Positions 1-9,207 of a DNA stretch of 64,000 nucleotides are shown piece after piece. The notes beneath the pieces were generated by a model that did not search any database, was not told the origin of the DNA, and saw only the letters and a program-made list of their open reading frames with translations. A program made the position numbers and the translations under genes. Source of the DNA: Peribacillus deserti (lineage in GTDB: Bacteria > Bacillota > Bacilli > Bacillales > DSM-1321). Every line of letters starts with the position of its first letter. Positions within the stretch are counted from its first letter, which is position 1. The DNA lies in the NCBI RefSeq assembly GCF_016909175.1, contig NZ_JAFBFI010000002.1, positions 186,001 to 250,000 of the forward strand. Direction: 5' to 3'.

Positions 1-1289
1 TCCGCATAACTGACGGCTTCGATGTATGATCCGATAAATGACTGATTGTACCGGGTGGGCAGCTGAATAGCAAATTTCTTTTTATCTGCTGGAAGATGGT
101 ATGGAAAATGACTGGATAAGGCGATAACATCAGCGTAGAATTTCTTATCTTTCTCATGGAACTCAGCAAGTTTTTCGGCTGTTTTCTGATACATCACCTC
201 ATCAGATACGCCGTAAGAAATAATGTCGCTTGTCCCAAAATATTGTTTATCATAGTAATCGTCGAAGCCCAGCGACTTATACATGTTCTTCCGGTTCCAA
301 AAGGAAGCACCATTTGCATGAAATGTAGCTGAATGATACCCTAGTTTTCCCAGAGCCCTGGGCAGACTTGGCACTGTCTTACCTTCAACGGCAGAAGACA
401 TGGGAATATCACCAAGAGCATATAGGGATGTGTTTGTTATAAATTCAGCATCCGATGTATTGCCTTTTCCCACTTGGGTATAGACATTTGGGAAGTAAAG
501 CGAGCTTTCGGCCAGTTTATTAAGATTAGGAGTTATAGGTTTTCCATCGATTTTCAGATTGATTAGGAAGTCCTGCACCGATTCAAGCTGCACGATTATT
601 ATATTTTTTCCACGGGCCATGCCGTAAAGCTCTAACGGTCCATTAAGATTTGACCTTCGCCTTTTTTCCAAAGTTTCAGCGCTGATCTTCTGCTCTGATA
701 CAAAATGTGACTGGATCTCAACTCCCGCTTCTAAAAATTGATAGCCTAACAATCCGACTTGATCATATTTACTAATCTCATTTACTGATTGAGCCGATTT
801 GGAAATACCCAGGAAAATAAAAATGGAGGCAGCAGCAGCTAAAAACGCCGCTGTTCTATTGCTAAGAGACATCGTAAATCTTGCAATCCGTTTTTTAGCC
901 ATGGGTATAAACATCAGCAGAATAAAATCAGCAAAAAGAATCAGATATTCCTTATTAAAGAGAGCGAAAATGCTATCTTTTATTGTTCCTACTTGATCTA
1001 TTTCGCTCATGGATTTGTAAGTAAATATAGTGTTGTAATAATCATAGAAAAGCAAAGATGTCAGGCACAGGGCCGTATAGACAAGATTTAGCAGCAATAG
1101 GGAAATTATCTGCCATTTATTCATTGTGAAAGAAAGTAAAAGTATCAGTATTCCTAATATAGAAATCTCAGCCAGAATGCCTGAAGTATTAAGTCCATCC
1201 AGTATGGACATTTTTACATAAACCGATTTCAAAATTAATGTTAAAAAAATAAAGACGCCTAAAGGCGAAACGGCCTTCTTTTTATCCAC
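1..1289 (-). CDS. Lipoteichoic acid synthase family protein (LtaS/YfnI/YqgS type), 3' end outside window
   Basis: Polyglycerolphosphate LTA synthases are membrane sulfatase-fold enzymes that move glycerol-phosphate from phosphatidylglycerol onto the growing LTA chain on the outer face of the membrane. The minus strand encodes about 429 residues from a GTG start. The first ~180 residues form several membrane segments, then comes the extracellular domain with QLESVQ, the segment GKGNTSDAEF holding the Thr nucleophile region (SLYALGD follows), and ATFHANGASFWNRKNMY, a hallmark of the family. The C-terminal metal-binding part lies beyond base 1. The GTG is preceded by GGCAGGAA; an in-frame TAG lies ~20 codons upstream and no ATG comes between. 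It diverges from the glycosyltransferase gene at 1455. Which of the LtaS paralogs it is cannot be decided. Confidence 0.9.
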   Translation of the reverse strand, partial: MDKKKAVSPLGVFIFLTLILKSVYVKMSILDGLNTSGILAEISILGILILLLSFTMNKWQIISLLLLNLVYTALCLTSLLFYDYYNTIFTYKSMSEIDQVGTIKDSIFALFNKEYLILFADFILLMFIPMAKKRIARFTMSLSNRTAAFLAAAASIFIFLGISKSAQSVNEISKYDQVGLLGYQFLEAGVEIQSHFVSEQKISAETLEKRRRSNLNGPLELYGMARGKNIIIVQLESVQDFLINLKIDGKPITPNLNKLAESSLYFPNVYTQVGKGNTSDAEFITNTSLYALGDIPMSSAVEGKTVPSLPRALGKLGYHSATFHANGASFWNRKNMYKSLGFDDYYDKQYFGTSDIISYGVSDEVMYQKTAEKLAEFHEKDKKFYADVIALSSHFPYHLPADKKKFAIQLPTRYNQSFIGSYIEAVSYA

Positions 1290-1454
1290 TATAAATTCCT
1301 GCCAATCTTTTAGTATATAAGCATTCTTGCCAACAATATAAAAAAACTATCAGTTCATCCCCATGAAAATTAATGCTGGTTAAAAACTGCCATCTTTGGA
1401 GAGCCTAGAAAAAGAGAGTGAAGTCCAAAATCAGCAGTATAGAGGTGAGAGGGT

Positions 1455-2837
1455 ATGTTTATTTTTCTTTTGTTCATATGCCTGGCTGTAACTTTCGGCT
1501 ATGGAGTATTTACGCAGGGATGGACCGGAGCTTTTGAACTGGGAATCTATATTTTTTTATGTGCCGTTCAAGCTGTGTCGCTATTTTTCGTAGGGTACCA
1601 GACGATTATGAGCTATGCAGGTTTAAGGAAGTTTAAAAAAACAGAATTGAAAAGCCCTGCGAATAGATTTGCTGTCTTAGTTGCTGCACATAACGAAGAA
1701 AAAGTAATCACTCAAATTTGCGAGAATCTAAAAAATCTTAACTACCCAGACAATCTGTATGATGTTTACGTGATCTGTGATAATTGCAGTGATGGAACAG
1801 CTGAGGCCGTAAGGAACACCGGAGTTACGGCGATGGAAAGGCATGAACCTGATAAAAAAGGGAAAGGCTACGGACTCGAATGGACGTTCGAAAGATTATG
1901 GGAGCTTGAAGACAAAGGGACTTCTTATGATGCGGTGGTCATGTTTGATGCGGATAACCTTGTGAGCAAGGACTTTCTCCAGATAATAAACTCTAAACTT
2001 TTAGATGGCTTTGACGTTGTGCAGGGATATCTTGATTCTAAAAATCCTGAGGATTCGTGGGTAACTAAATCCTATTCCTTTGCTTATTGGTCGACCAATC
2101 GAATTTATCAGCTCGTCAGAGAGCATTTAGGTTTAACTGCCCAGTTAGGTGGGACTGGTGTAACCGTTACTACAAAAGTACTTAAAGGTATTGGATGGGG
2201 AGCTACCTCCTTAACAGAGGATCTTGAATTTACACAGCGCTATATTCTGAAAACAGGGAAGCGGGTTGCCTGGGCACATGATGCAAAATTGTATGATGAA
2301 AAACCTTTGGGCTTTATCCAGTCATTCAGACAGAGAATCCGCTGGATGCAGGGACATTTTGACTGCATGACAAGATATGCGTTTCCCTTAATAATAGAAG
2401 GCTTTAAGAAGCGGAAAATTATGCTTATTGATTCGGCTATTTATCTAATTATGCCGTCTCGGTCTATACTTGCCTTGATTTTGCTCATTTCTGGAGTGCT
2501 TTCTTATACAGGAGTTTATAAAGCAGATGAATTCCTTGGAGATGTAATTGATAAATCAATTTTACTCGATGGCTGGATTTATGGCTGTTTTATTGCAGCC
2601 TACTTATCATTGCCTATTCTAGCCATGATTCTTGAAAAAAAGGGGAACAAATTACACTGGTTCTTTGTTTCGTATCTGTTTGGTTTATCTTGGATTCCGG
2701 TCACGATCCTGGGACTTTTGAAAAAAAATCAAAGAGAATGGAGTCATACTACACATTCTCGAGCACTTGCTATTGAGGAGCTTGAGCTTGAGCCAAATGA
2801 TGCAGAAGCCGTGTATGAACCTAATCCAATTAAATAA
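1455..2837 (+). CDS. Membrane-bound processive glycosyltransferase, family GT2
   Basis: A 460-residue enzyme with the layout of IcaA, HasA or cellulose-synthase-like polymerases: two N-terminal membrane helices (about 1-50), a cytoplasmic GT-A domain and three to four C-terminal membrane helices (about 325-430). Visible catalytic motifs are VAAHNEE (77-82), DNCSDGT (109-115), the metal-binding FDADN (164-168), TEDLEF (254-259) and the processivity motif QRIRW (293-297). It probably extends an exported polysaccharide from a UDP-sugar; the sugar cannot be read from sequence. The ATG follows AGAGGTGAGAGGG. It stands alone, with no deacetylase or accessory gene beside it, so it is not a full ica/pga operon. 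Confidence 0.85.
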   Translation: MFIFLLFICLAVTFGYGVFTQGWTGAFELGIYIFLCAVQAVSLFFVGYQTIMSYAGLRKFKKTELKSPANRFAVLVAAHNEEKVITQICENLKNLNYPDNLYDVYVICDNCSDGTAEAVRNTGVTAMERHEPDKKGKGYGLEWTFERLWELEDKGTSYDAVVMFDADNLVSKDFLQIINSKLLDGFDVVQGYLDSKNPEDSWVTKSYSFAYWSTNRIYQLVREHLGLTAQLGGTGVTVTTKVLKGIGWGATSLTEDLEFTQRYILKTGKRVAWAHDAKLYDEKPLGFIQSFRQRIRWMQGHFDCMTRYAFPLIIEGFKKRKIMLIDSAIYLIMPSRSILALILLISGVLSYTGVYKADEFLGDVIDKSILLDGWIYGCFIAAYLSLPILAMILEKKGNKLHWFFVSYLFGLSWIPVTILGLLKKNQREWSHTTHSRALAIEELELEPNDAEAVYEPNPIK

Positions 2838-2846
2838 AAGTCCTTT

Positions 2847-2891
2847 CAGCCAGTAAGTCTCCCTGATGGCATGAGCTTTTCTGGCTGTTTT
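2847..2891 (+). terminator. Putative terminator after GT2 gene
   Basis: CAGCCAG (2847-2853) pairs with CTGGCTG (2881-2887) across a long loop and is followed by TTTTC. The 7-bp stem and large loop make this a modest candidate. Confidence 0.45.
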
Positions 2892-2928
2892 CTAAGAAAA
2901 TAAATCGGTAAAAAAGAGAGGAATCAGC

Positions 2929-3738
2929 ATGCCGGAGCTTCCAGAGATGGAAACGTATAAAACTCTTCTCAACCAAAAAATAGCAGGGCAGGTTATTTTA
3001 GATGCAGAAATCGGCCGGATCAAGTCGATCAATATTGCACCCGGCGATTTTATTTCTAAAGTTAAATGTCAGACAGTGATCAAGGTAGAAAGACGAGCCA
3101 AGTATTTAGTTTTTATTTTATCTAACGGCTGTATATTGGTCCTTCATTTAATGCTTGGCGGCTGGATGTTTTTTGGGAAAGAAGAGGACAGGCCGAAAAG
3201 AACCGTCCAGATCACTTTGAATTTTGGTGCAAACAATCTGTATTTTTTTGGCTTAAGGCTTGGTTATTTACATCTTTTTGATAAGGAAACCGCTGCCGCC
3301 GAGCTATCAGACCTGGGTCCAGAACCGTTAACTCCCCAATTTACCCTGGAATTCTTCATAGAACTGCTGCAAAACAAGCGTGGAAGAATTAAAACTAAAC
3401 TTATTGACCAGCATTTTTTATCGGGGATTGGGAATTGTTATTCTGACGAAATCTGTTTCCAAGCGAAGTTACTTCCCATGAGGGACATAAGCTCCCTGAG
3501 CCCGGCTGAACGGACTGCTCTTTATGAAGCGATCTCTCTAGTTTTGAGAGAAGCGGTCAGATTCGGGGGGTATATGGAAAATCCGCTTTATGCTGGGGAC
3601 GAATTGACTGGCGGATACGATGAAAAGTGCAAGGTGTATGACAGAGAAGGGGAACCTTGTGTCAGGTGCGGTACATCTATTAGAAAAGAAATGATCTCTT
3701 CAAGAAAAACTTTTTATTGTACACACTGCCAAATATAA
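2929..3738 (+). CDS. Fpg/Nei family DNA glycosylase-AP lyase
   Basis: Bifunctional base-excision glycosylase/lyase of the MutM-Nei superfamily, 269 residues. It begins MPELPEME, giving the catalytic Pro2-Glu3 pair, has the beta-clamp lysine in RRAKYLVF (about residue 58), the helix-two-turn-helix segment IDQHFLSGIGNCYSDE, and a C-terminal zinc finger with two Cys pairs (CVRCG and CTHC) and the phosphate-gripping Arg in SSRKTFYC. The usual Fpg lesion-recognition motif RRFG is replaced by LRLGY, so substrate preference may differ from 8-oxoguanine and the symbol mutM is withheld. It is followed within 20 bp by an endonuclease IV gene, a functional pairing of glycosylase and AP endonuclease. Confidence 0.88.
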   Translation: MPELPEMETYKTLLNQKIAGQVILDAEIGRIKSINIAPGDFISKVKCQTVIKVERRAKYLVFILSNGCILVLHLMLGGWMFFGKEEDRPKRTVQITLNFGANNLYFFGLRLGYLHLFDKETAAAELSDLGPEPLTPQFTLEFFIELLQNKRGRIKTKLIDQHFLSGIGNCYSDEICFQAKLLPMRDISSLSPAERTALYEAISLVLREAVRFGGYMENPLYAGDELTGGYDEKCKVYDREGEPCVRCGTSIRKEMISSRKTFYCTHCQI

Positions 3739-3758
3739 AAAAAGATCGGGTGGTTTAT

Positions 3759-4592
3759 ATGCGATTTGGCTGCCATGTAAGTATCAGAGAGGGATATTTA
3801 GCTGCGGCTAAGCACGCCCATTCCATCCAGGCACAGGCCTATCAATACTTCCTGAAGAATCCTAGAAGTCTTTCAGTCAAAGATTTCGACCGGGGAGATG
3901 CCGAAGCCTGCAAAGAATTCTGCCTGAGCCATTCGATTCTTTCCATTGCCCATACGCCCTATCCAACAAGCATTACTCCATCCGATGATAAAAAAGATGC
4001 TGTTGTAGAATCTTTATTAAATGATTTAGAAATAGCAGATGCCTGCGGTTCTGTTGGAGTGGTGGTCCATTTTGGAAGCCAGATTAATCCAGCCAGCCCA
4101 TTAGAAAGCTATCAATTAATGATAGAAGTTTTGAACTCTGTAACTTCCGGGTGGGAAGGAACTTGTAAAATTCTGCTTGAAAATAATGCTGGTATTCCAG
4201 GTACTATTGGAACCACTCTAGAGGAATTAGTCCAGGTAAGGAATTTATGTGGCGAGCCGCAGAAAATCGGTTTCTGTCTTGATACATGCCATGCTTTTGC
4301 CAGCGGCCTCTGGACAGGTGATAACTGGAAAGAGCTTTCTAAAAAAGGCAAGGAGCTCGACTATTTTAAAGAATTATCAGCCGTTCACCTTAATAACTCT
4401 AAATATGGGATGGGACAGGGAAAGGACAGGCACGCCAATATATTTAATGCAGGGCATATAAACGAAGAGCAATTTGAAGAGCTGATTCATTCACCGCTGC
4501 TTAAGGACGTTTTATTTGTATTAGAAACTCCAAAGGAATACGGGATCAGCCATAAAGAGGAAATAGAACAGCTATACAGTAAGTGGGGGTGA
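3759..4592 (+). CDS. nfo: Endonuclease IV family AP endonuclease (deoxyribonuclease IV)
   Basis: A 277-residue xylose-isomerase-like TIM barrel that cuts DNA 5' to abasic sites. The trinuclear zinc ligands of the Nfo family are visible in order: His in VVHFGS, Glu in LLENNAG, Asp and His in LDTCHAFASG, the Asp-x-His pair in GKDRHANI and Glu in VLETPKE. The start chosen is the ATG in MRFGCHVS, which has GGGTGG just upstream; a longer frame running back into the glycosylase gene lacks a site and family similarity. With the preceding Fpg-like gene it forms a two-gene repair operon: the glycosylase leaves an abasic or nicked site and this enzyme cleans the 3' end. Confidence 0.9.
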   Translation: MRFGCHVSIREGYLAAAKHAHSIQAQAYQYFLKNPRSLSVKDFDRGDAEACKEFCLSHSILSIAHTPYPTSITPSDDKKDAVVESLLNDLEIADACGSVGVVVHFGSQINPASPLESYQLMIEVLNSVTSGWEGTCKILLENNAGIPGTIGTTLEELVQVRNLCGEPQKIGFCLDTCHAFASGLWTGDNWKELSKKGKELDYFKELSAVHLNNSKYGMGQGKDRHANIFNAGHINEEQFEELIHSPLLKDVLFVLETPKEYGISHKEEIEQLYSKWG

Positions 4593-5516
4593 TTATTTTG
4601 GTGTGGGCTGGGCCGAGATACAGCCGGACACTATTTTTAAAGAATTCTACTATACGAAGTTGTGCAAAGTTAAGATACTTAAGTAAAATTATGAAAATCC
4701 AGGTACAACCGCATAAAACTTATACATGGTTTAATACTCTCAACATAAGTATTTGCTATGAAACTGAAGCACAAAACAATATTCTTAAGAATAAACTATG
4801 AAATTTAAACATAGAACAATGGAATATAATCATAAAACTCCGAAACTTAAGCATAAATCTCAAGAAGTGAAGCATAACTAACTGGTGGAAGCTTCAAAGA
4901 TGCTTCAAAAGACATGGTTAGCTGTTTATTTAACAATTAAACTCTCTACTAGCCAAAAAAAAGCTTTTACATGGGCAAAAACGATAAAAAATATTACTTT
5001 TTATCTCTATCATTTAAAAAATTTGTCACCAGGATTATATCAAAAAACCTACAAATGAAGACTCCCTGCTGATATTTTACGGGTGGATATTATTTATGTG
5101 AACTGAAAATTTTTGGTGTATTGCTTTAATTTAGGGAGGTTAATTATTTTTGGTGGAGTCGTTAATCGACCATCGATTCCATATAACTAAACTGTCGTGG
5201 GACATCTATAAATATTATAGATCCGGTGTTTTTAGGGGTTGTTGGTATCACAGCGATTCTAGTTACCAGATGCTTTTATTACAAGGCCCACACAATATCT
5301 TTAATTGAGTCTTTTTAAATAAAGGAACATTCTCCTGTTTTCATACTCTCTAATGCCCCGCTGCCTGCTTCAAATTACCCTAGCTTCTCTTTCTTGGCTA
5401 GTGCTCTTTGATTATTTTTAGTATTTTGCCAGGTTATTAGTACCCCTTGAGCTTTCTAAGTTGCTACCATTAATAGAACTCAATATTTTTGGAATAGCTT
5501 CCGGAAAGAGGATATT
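4593..5516. other. Gene-poor gap, 924 bp, with word array and possible coding debris
   Basis: AT-rich stretch without a convincing gene. It holds the ~20-bp periodic CATAAAA word array described separately (4690-4880). Around 5134-5310 a GGGAGG site precedes a TTG/GTG-started frame of about 50 codons that matches no family I know. A different frame at about 5218-5318 reads like the hydrophobic tail of a membrane protein (FLGVVGITAILV), ending in TAA. This mixture suggests decayed coding sequence. No riboswitch or RNA gene recognised. Confidence 0.4.
4690..4880. repeat. Word array: CATAAAA-like word every 20-21 bp
   Basis: Variants of a CATAAAACT-like word start at about 4770, 4790, 4810, 4831, 4852 and 4873 (spacings 20, 20, 21, 21, 21), with further degenerate copies upstream at about 4691, 4712 and 4744. 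The bases between the words are not conserved, so this is not an ordinary tandem duplication. Function unknown; comparable arrays with other words occur at 14340, 21129, 30392 and 30633. Confidence 0.5.
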
Positions 5517-6578
5517 ATGACGAAACAGCTGCTCGTAACAGCCTTACTTCTACTGGCCTTACTCGGACAGAATCACGTAAAGGCTTACGCAGAGAAACAG
5601 GAATTCTTTAAGGTAGGGGCTACATCATTAAATATCAGGAGTAACCCGGATATTCATTCTGAAGTGGTTGGTTCAATTCCAAACCGGACCCAAATTAGTG
5701 TAACCGAAGAACAGCATGGATGGGTAAAAGTAACTTATAATGGAAAGTCCGGATGGATTGCGTCTCAGTTCATTTACCAAACAGAAGGTCAGGAGACAAA
5801 ACACGTACGTAAGAGTACGAGCCATAATGTGACTGTAAAAGAGACCGGCGTACGGCTTAGGACGGGACCTGGAACGGGTTACTCCGTAGTGGGCACAGCA
5901 GAGGCTGGAAAGGCCTACCAGGAACTAAATCGTACGAATGGATGGGTACAGATTCAGCTGACAGGCGGCAATAAGGTCTGGATATCAAGTACATATACAA
6001 CATCTTCATTTGCTGATAAACCATCTTCACCTGTAAAGAGTTTGAGTGGAAGAACGTTTATTATAGATGCAGGACATGGAGGATCAGATCCCGGTGCCTT
6101 ATCTTTTAACGGTCTTCAAGAAAAGGATTTTACTCTGAGAGCCTCACAAGCTATTGCCTTGTCATTAAAGCAGGCAGGAGCTCAAGTCATGATGACAAGA
6201 AATGGAGATGAATTTCTTACTCCAGCTGGGAGGGTCAGCTTCAGCAGCAGACACTCTGCGGATGTTTTTATAAGCATTCATTTTAATGCCTTTACTAATC
6301 CTGGTGCACGGGGAATAAGTACATATTATTATACAAATGGAAGTGACCGGGATCTTGCCGCAGAATTAGAGCGAGCACTCAGCAGGAAACTGGGTCTCCC
6401 GAACGATGGAGCAAAGTTCGGAGATTATTATGTTTTAAGAGAAAATCCAAAACTTGCCGTTTTAATTGAATTAGGATTCATTACCAGTAGGGACGATATG
6501 TCAGTTATACAGAACAGGAGCTTTAATGAACTTGCAGCAGATGCAGTAACAGAAGGACTTTCCGGTTATTATCAGTAA
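5517..6578 (+). CDS. Secreted N-acetylmuramoyl-L-alanine amidase with two SH3b domains
   Basis: Cell-wall hydrolase of 353 residues. A signal peptide (about 1-25, ending AYA) is followed by two bacterial SH3 repeats (about 30-88 and 100-160, each with LNIRSNP or VRLRTGPGTG type cores) that bind peptidoglycan, then an Amidase_3 domain from about 175. Zinc ligands and catalytic residues are visible in DAGHGGSDPG, LQEKDF, SIHFNA and LIELGF. It cleaves the bond between muramic acid and the stem peptide. The ATG follows GGAAAGAGG. It is monocistronic. Lysis, daughter-cell separation or sporulation roles are all possible. Confidence 0.9.
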   Translation: MTKQLLVTALLLLALLGQNHVKAYAEKQEFFKVGATSLNIRSNPDIHSEVVGSIPNRTQISVTEEQHGWVKVTYNGKSGWIASQFIYQTEGQETKHVRKSTSHNVTVKETGVRLRTGPGTGYSVVGTAEAGKAYQELNRTNGWVQIQLTGGNKVWISSTYTTSSFADKPSSPVKSLSGRTFIIDAGHGGSDPGALSFNGLQEKDFTLRASQAIALSLKQAGAQVMMTRNGDEFLTPAGRVSFSSRHSADVFISIHFNAFTNPGARGISTYYYTNGSDRDLAAELERALSRKLGLPNDGAKFGDYYVLRENPKLAVLIELGFITSRDDMSVIQNRSFNELAADAVTEGLSGYYQ

Positions 6579-6703
6579 CCACTTAGCAGACAATAGACGA
6601 TAGTTGTGTTAGTAGAATGATATATTTTGAGCTCTAGCAGAATTTGTCCAATAATAAAAATAAATTGGTTTGGGAAACATAACCAGCAGGGAGGTGAACG
6701 AAG

Positions 6704-7129
6704 ATGAAAACTACCGTTAAATGGGGTGGAAAAATGGCTTTTTCTGGTATAACTCCATCAGGACATGAAATACATATGGATGCTGCAGCGGAAGCTGGAG
6801 GAGAGAACACAGGTCCCCGGCCAACTGAACTGCTGTTACATGCGGTTGCTGGCTGTACAGCAATAGATATAGTGTCAATCTTAAAGAAAATGAGACTTAA
6901 TCTTACGGCTCTTTCCATCGATATCGAAGGATCAAGAGCAGAAGAACATCCCAAGCGGTTTACTGATATACATATTCACTATAGTTTAGAAGGAGATTTG
7001 CCGGAAGAAAAGGCAGCCCGTGCTATTAAATTATCGAAAGATACTTATTGCTCAGTGTCTAATTCCTTAAATGCAGAAATCAAGATTAGTTACGAAATTA
7101 ACGGGAAAATGGGTTCTCAAGGAATCTAG
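6704..7129 (+). CDS. OsmC family peroxiredoxin-like protein
   Basis: A 141-residue OsmC/Ohr-fold protein. The two redox cysteines of the family are present in VAGCTAID (about residue 50) and in DTYCSVS (about residue 112), and PRPTELLLHAVA matches the conserved helix before the first cysteine. Members reduce organic hydroperoxides with dithiol reductants. The spacing and the TELLLHAVAGC pattern fit the YhfA-like branch rather than classical Ohr, so the substrate is uncertain. GGGAGGTG lies just upstream of the ATG, and a strong terminator follows. Confidence 0.85.
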   Translation: MKTTVKWGGKMAFSGITPSGHEIHMDAAAEAGGENTGPRPTELLLHAVAGCTAIDIVSILKKMRLNLTALSIDIEGSRAEEHPKRFTDIHIHYSLEGDLPEEKAARAIKLSKDTYCSVSNSLNAEIKISYEINGKMGSQGI

Positions 7130-7181
7130 ATCCTAAAATTTAGTGCTATGACTGTACTAAATGGCAAAAAAATAGTTAATC

Positions 7182-7212
7182 GGAAAAAGCAGCACAGTAT
7201 GCTGCTTTTTCC
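7182..7212 (+). terminator. Rho-independent terminator after OsmC gene
   Basis: Perfect 13-bp stem (GGAAAAAGCAGCA / TGCTGCTTTTTCC) with a 5-nt loop. The T-rich arm can serve as the U tract for either strand, so it may also stop readthrough from the opposite direction. Confidence 0.85.
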
Positions 7213-7320
7213 TGTTTCATCAAGGCTTGTCCTTGATTTATATAATCTTTAACATTCATCCGTTACCGGGGTACTATCAGTTATCCTAAAACCTGAATTC
7301 GCGCAGTTACTTTAAAGAAT

Positions 7321-7962
7321 CTAAACAGTAACCCTTATCCCGTTTAATAAGGTCTTCCAAAGCGCATCATTTACATGAAACATTTCATTAGTTCCAAAGC
7401 CTGTATCAGGGAGTTCGACTACACAGACCTTTTGTAAAGGCCACTTTTTTTCGACTATTCCTTTTACATTAGTATGATTTACAACGAGGATCCGAAAATC
7501 ATTTTTAACGATCTTGGACAATACTTTTTCAAGTTCTGTAATTTCCTCTAAAGTTCCTTGTGTTCTAATAAAAAGCAGACGCTGCCCGTTAGCCAGTTTA
7601 TCTTTAAAGCGTGATATACGCCGGTTATATTTTTCCTTCACTTCAGGATAAGCGGCTAGATTTGTGGGGGTATTGACATCTGTTTTAAAATCATGATTGA
7701 AATATATTTGATAGATGTTGTCTGATACAAGCAAATCCATATCCGTAGCATAGCCTCTAAATTGTAAATTGGGCTGTTCCAAGAAACCTGCGAATTGATT
7801 TTGCAGCAAAAGTGTTACATGTGGCAGCGAAGGAGATCCTACCCAATCCAGAACTCCTGCAAATGGCCTTAAGTTATTTTTTCTTAGCTGGATGCCGGCA
7901 AGACAGTTATGGCCCAAACTGAATATACCATCATAACTTCCTTTTAAATCTCGTAATTTCAT
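7321..7962 (-). CDS. DUF1796 family putative cysteine peptidase-like protein
   Basis: About 213 residues. The N-terminal FSLGHNCLAG followed by QLRKNNLRPFAG and LDWVGSP is the signature of DUF1796, a papain-like fold predicted to use the Cys in GHNC with a downstream His (VVNHTN) and Asp. Activity is unproven, and such genes often lie among glycan or glycosyltransferase genes, as here. The start chosen is the ATG with GGAGATGAG upstream; an earlier TTG lacks a site. It is the downstream member of a minus-strand group with the epimerase and GT4 genes but is separated from the epimerase by ~210 bp, so it may be transcribed separately. Confidence 0.8.
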   Translation of the reverse strand: MKLRDLKGSYDGIFSLGHNCLAGIQLRKNNLRPFAGVLDWVGSPSLPHVTLLLQNQFAGFLEQPNLQFRGYATDMDLLVSDNIYQIYFNHDFKTDVNTPTNLAAYPEVKEKYNRRISRFKDKLANGQRLLFIRTQGTLEEITELEKVLSKIVKNDFRILVVNHTNVKGIVEKKWPLQKVCVVELPDTGFGTNEMFHVNDALWKTLLNGIRVTV

Positions 7963-8173
7963 AAGCTCATCTCCATAAATTTCATTAACCTGCAAGACGG
8001 CAAAATAAAAAATGACAGCAAATGCCTGTCCTTTTCGTACTTGAGAGAGGTAAAATAATCTCTTATCTTATTAAATGCAGCTAGGGGATAAAAGGAAAGG
8101 GCAGAGGGATCATTTCGTTAAAAAATGTGCGTATGTATGCCGGAACTAAGGTCCGGTCACTTTTCAGTAATAT

Positions 8174-9085
8174 TTAAGCCTGCTTAAATTTATAGGTCTC
8201 TTTTAACCCTAGTAATATATCAACTTCTGGATTCCAATGAAGTATGATGCGTGCTTTTTTATTATCCAGGCAGCTGTGTTTTATATCTCCGGGTCTTGCA
8301 GGACTGTGAGAGAAATCAATGTTTGATCCGTGAATGTTAGTTAGCAGGTTTACTAAGCGATTCACAGAGGTACTTTGTGAAGTACTTATTTGAATAGTTT
8401 CTTGATGTCCTCTTTCTATGGCCGCTAAATTTGCCTGTACAACGTCCCTTACATAAATGAAATCACGTGTCTGCTCACCATCACCGTGAATATTTAAAGG
8501 CAGGCCATTCCTTACTTTTTCTAAAAAGACTGCTACCACTCCTCCTTCTCCTTTAGCTGTTTGTCTGGGCCCATAAACATTGCCATACCGAAGGATCGTG
8601 TAGGAGAGTCCATATAGCTGGTGGAATAAGCGGATATACGACTCGGCCGTTAATTTTGACAACCCATAATAAGATATTGGAACGGTTATATCTTTTTCTG
8701 ATAATAATGGTTTTTCTAAATTGCCGTACACTCCTGAGGTAGAGGCAAAAACAAGTTTCGCGACAGAAGCGTCACGGCATGCTTCAAGTATATTGATGGT
8801 GCCATTAATATTTACCTCAGAATCATATTTTGGTTCGCTGATCGAGCGTCCTACATCCGCCTGCGCAGCCAGATGGAATATGATATCAGGTTTTTCCCGC
8901 AGAATTATCATCCTGGCCTCATTACTGCAAATATCAGCCTGATGAAGGATGGCTTGGCGGGGAAGATTATGCTTAAAGCCTGATATTAAGTTATCGATCA
9001 CATGAACCTCCGCACCATTAGAAATAAGTGCGCCGGCGAGATGGGAACCAATAAATCCAGCACCCCCAGTTACAATCGCTTTCAT
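8174..9085 (-). CDS. NAD-dependent sugar epimerase/dehydratase (extended SDR, GalE-like)
   Basis: A 303-residue extended short-chain dehydrogenase. The Rossmann motif GGAGFIGSHLAG is at residues 8-19, the active-site YYGLSK (Tyr-x3-Lys) near 145, NVYGPRQ near 170 and DFIYVRDV near 203. These are the motifs of UDP-glucose 4-epimerases and related nucleotide-sugar epimerases. It probably makes an activated sugar used by the adjacent glycosyltransferases. The precise substrate is undetermined, since UDP-glucose, UDP-GlcNAc and dehydratase relatives share these motifs. Confidence 0.85.
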   Translation of the reverse strand: MKAIVTGGAGFIGSHLAGALISNGAEVHVIDNLISGFKHNLPRQAILHQADICSNEARMIILREKPDIIFHLAAQADVGRSISEPKYDSEVNINGTINILEACRDASVAKLVFASTSGVYGNLEKPLLSEKDITVPISYYGLSKLTAESYIRLFHQLYGLSYTILRYGNVYGPRQTAKGEGGVVAVFLEKVRNGLPLNIHGDGEQTRDFIYVRDVVQANLAAIERGHQETIQISTSQSTSVNRLVNLLTNIHGSNIDFSHSPARPGDIKHSCLDNKKARIILHWNPEVDILLGLKETYKFKQA

Positions 9086-9207
9086 AGCTCATGCTCCTCT
9101 ATGCTTTTTGGTATCATATGCGTAACTATTCAAAAGAAATATGGCAGCAACCTAAACGGATTGGAAAATGGGACAATGTCCTCACCGTGAACTGATATAA
9201 CTACTCT

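Noticed and set aside
799-996. Plus-strand frame inside the LTA synthase gene
   Set aside because: It is antisense to the membrane part of a clear gene and resembles no family.
5150-5311. Short gene starting TTG/GTG after GGGAGG
   Set aside because: About 50 codons, unusual composition, no family resemblance, and another frame in the same stretch looks more like coding debris.
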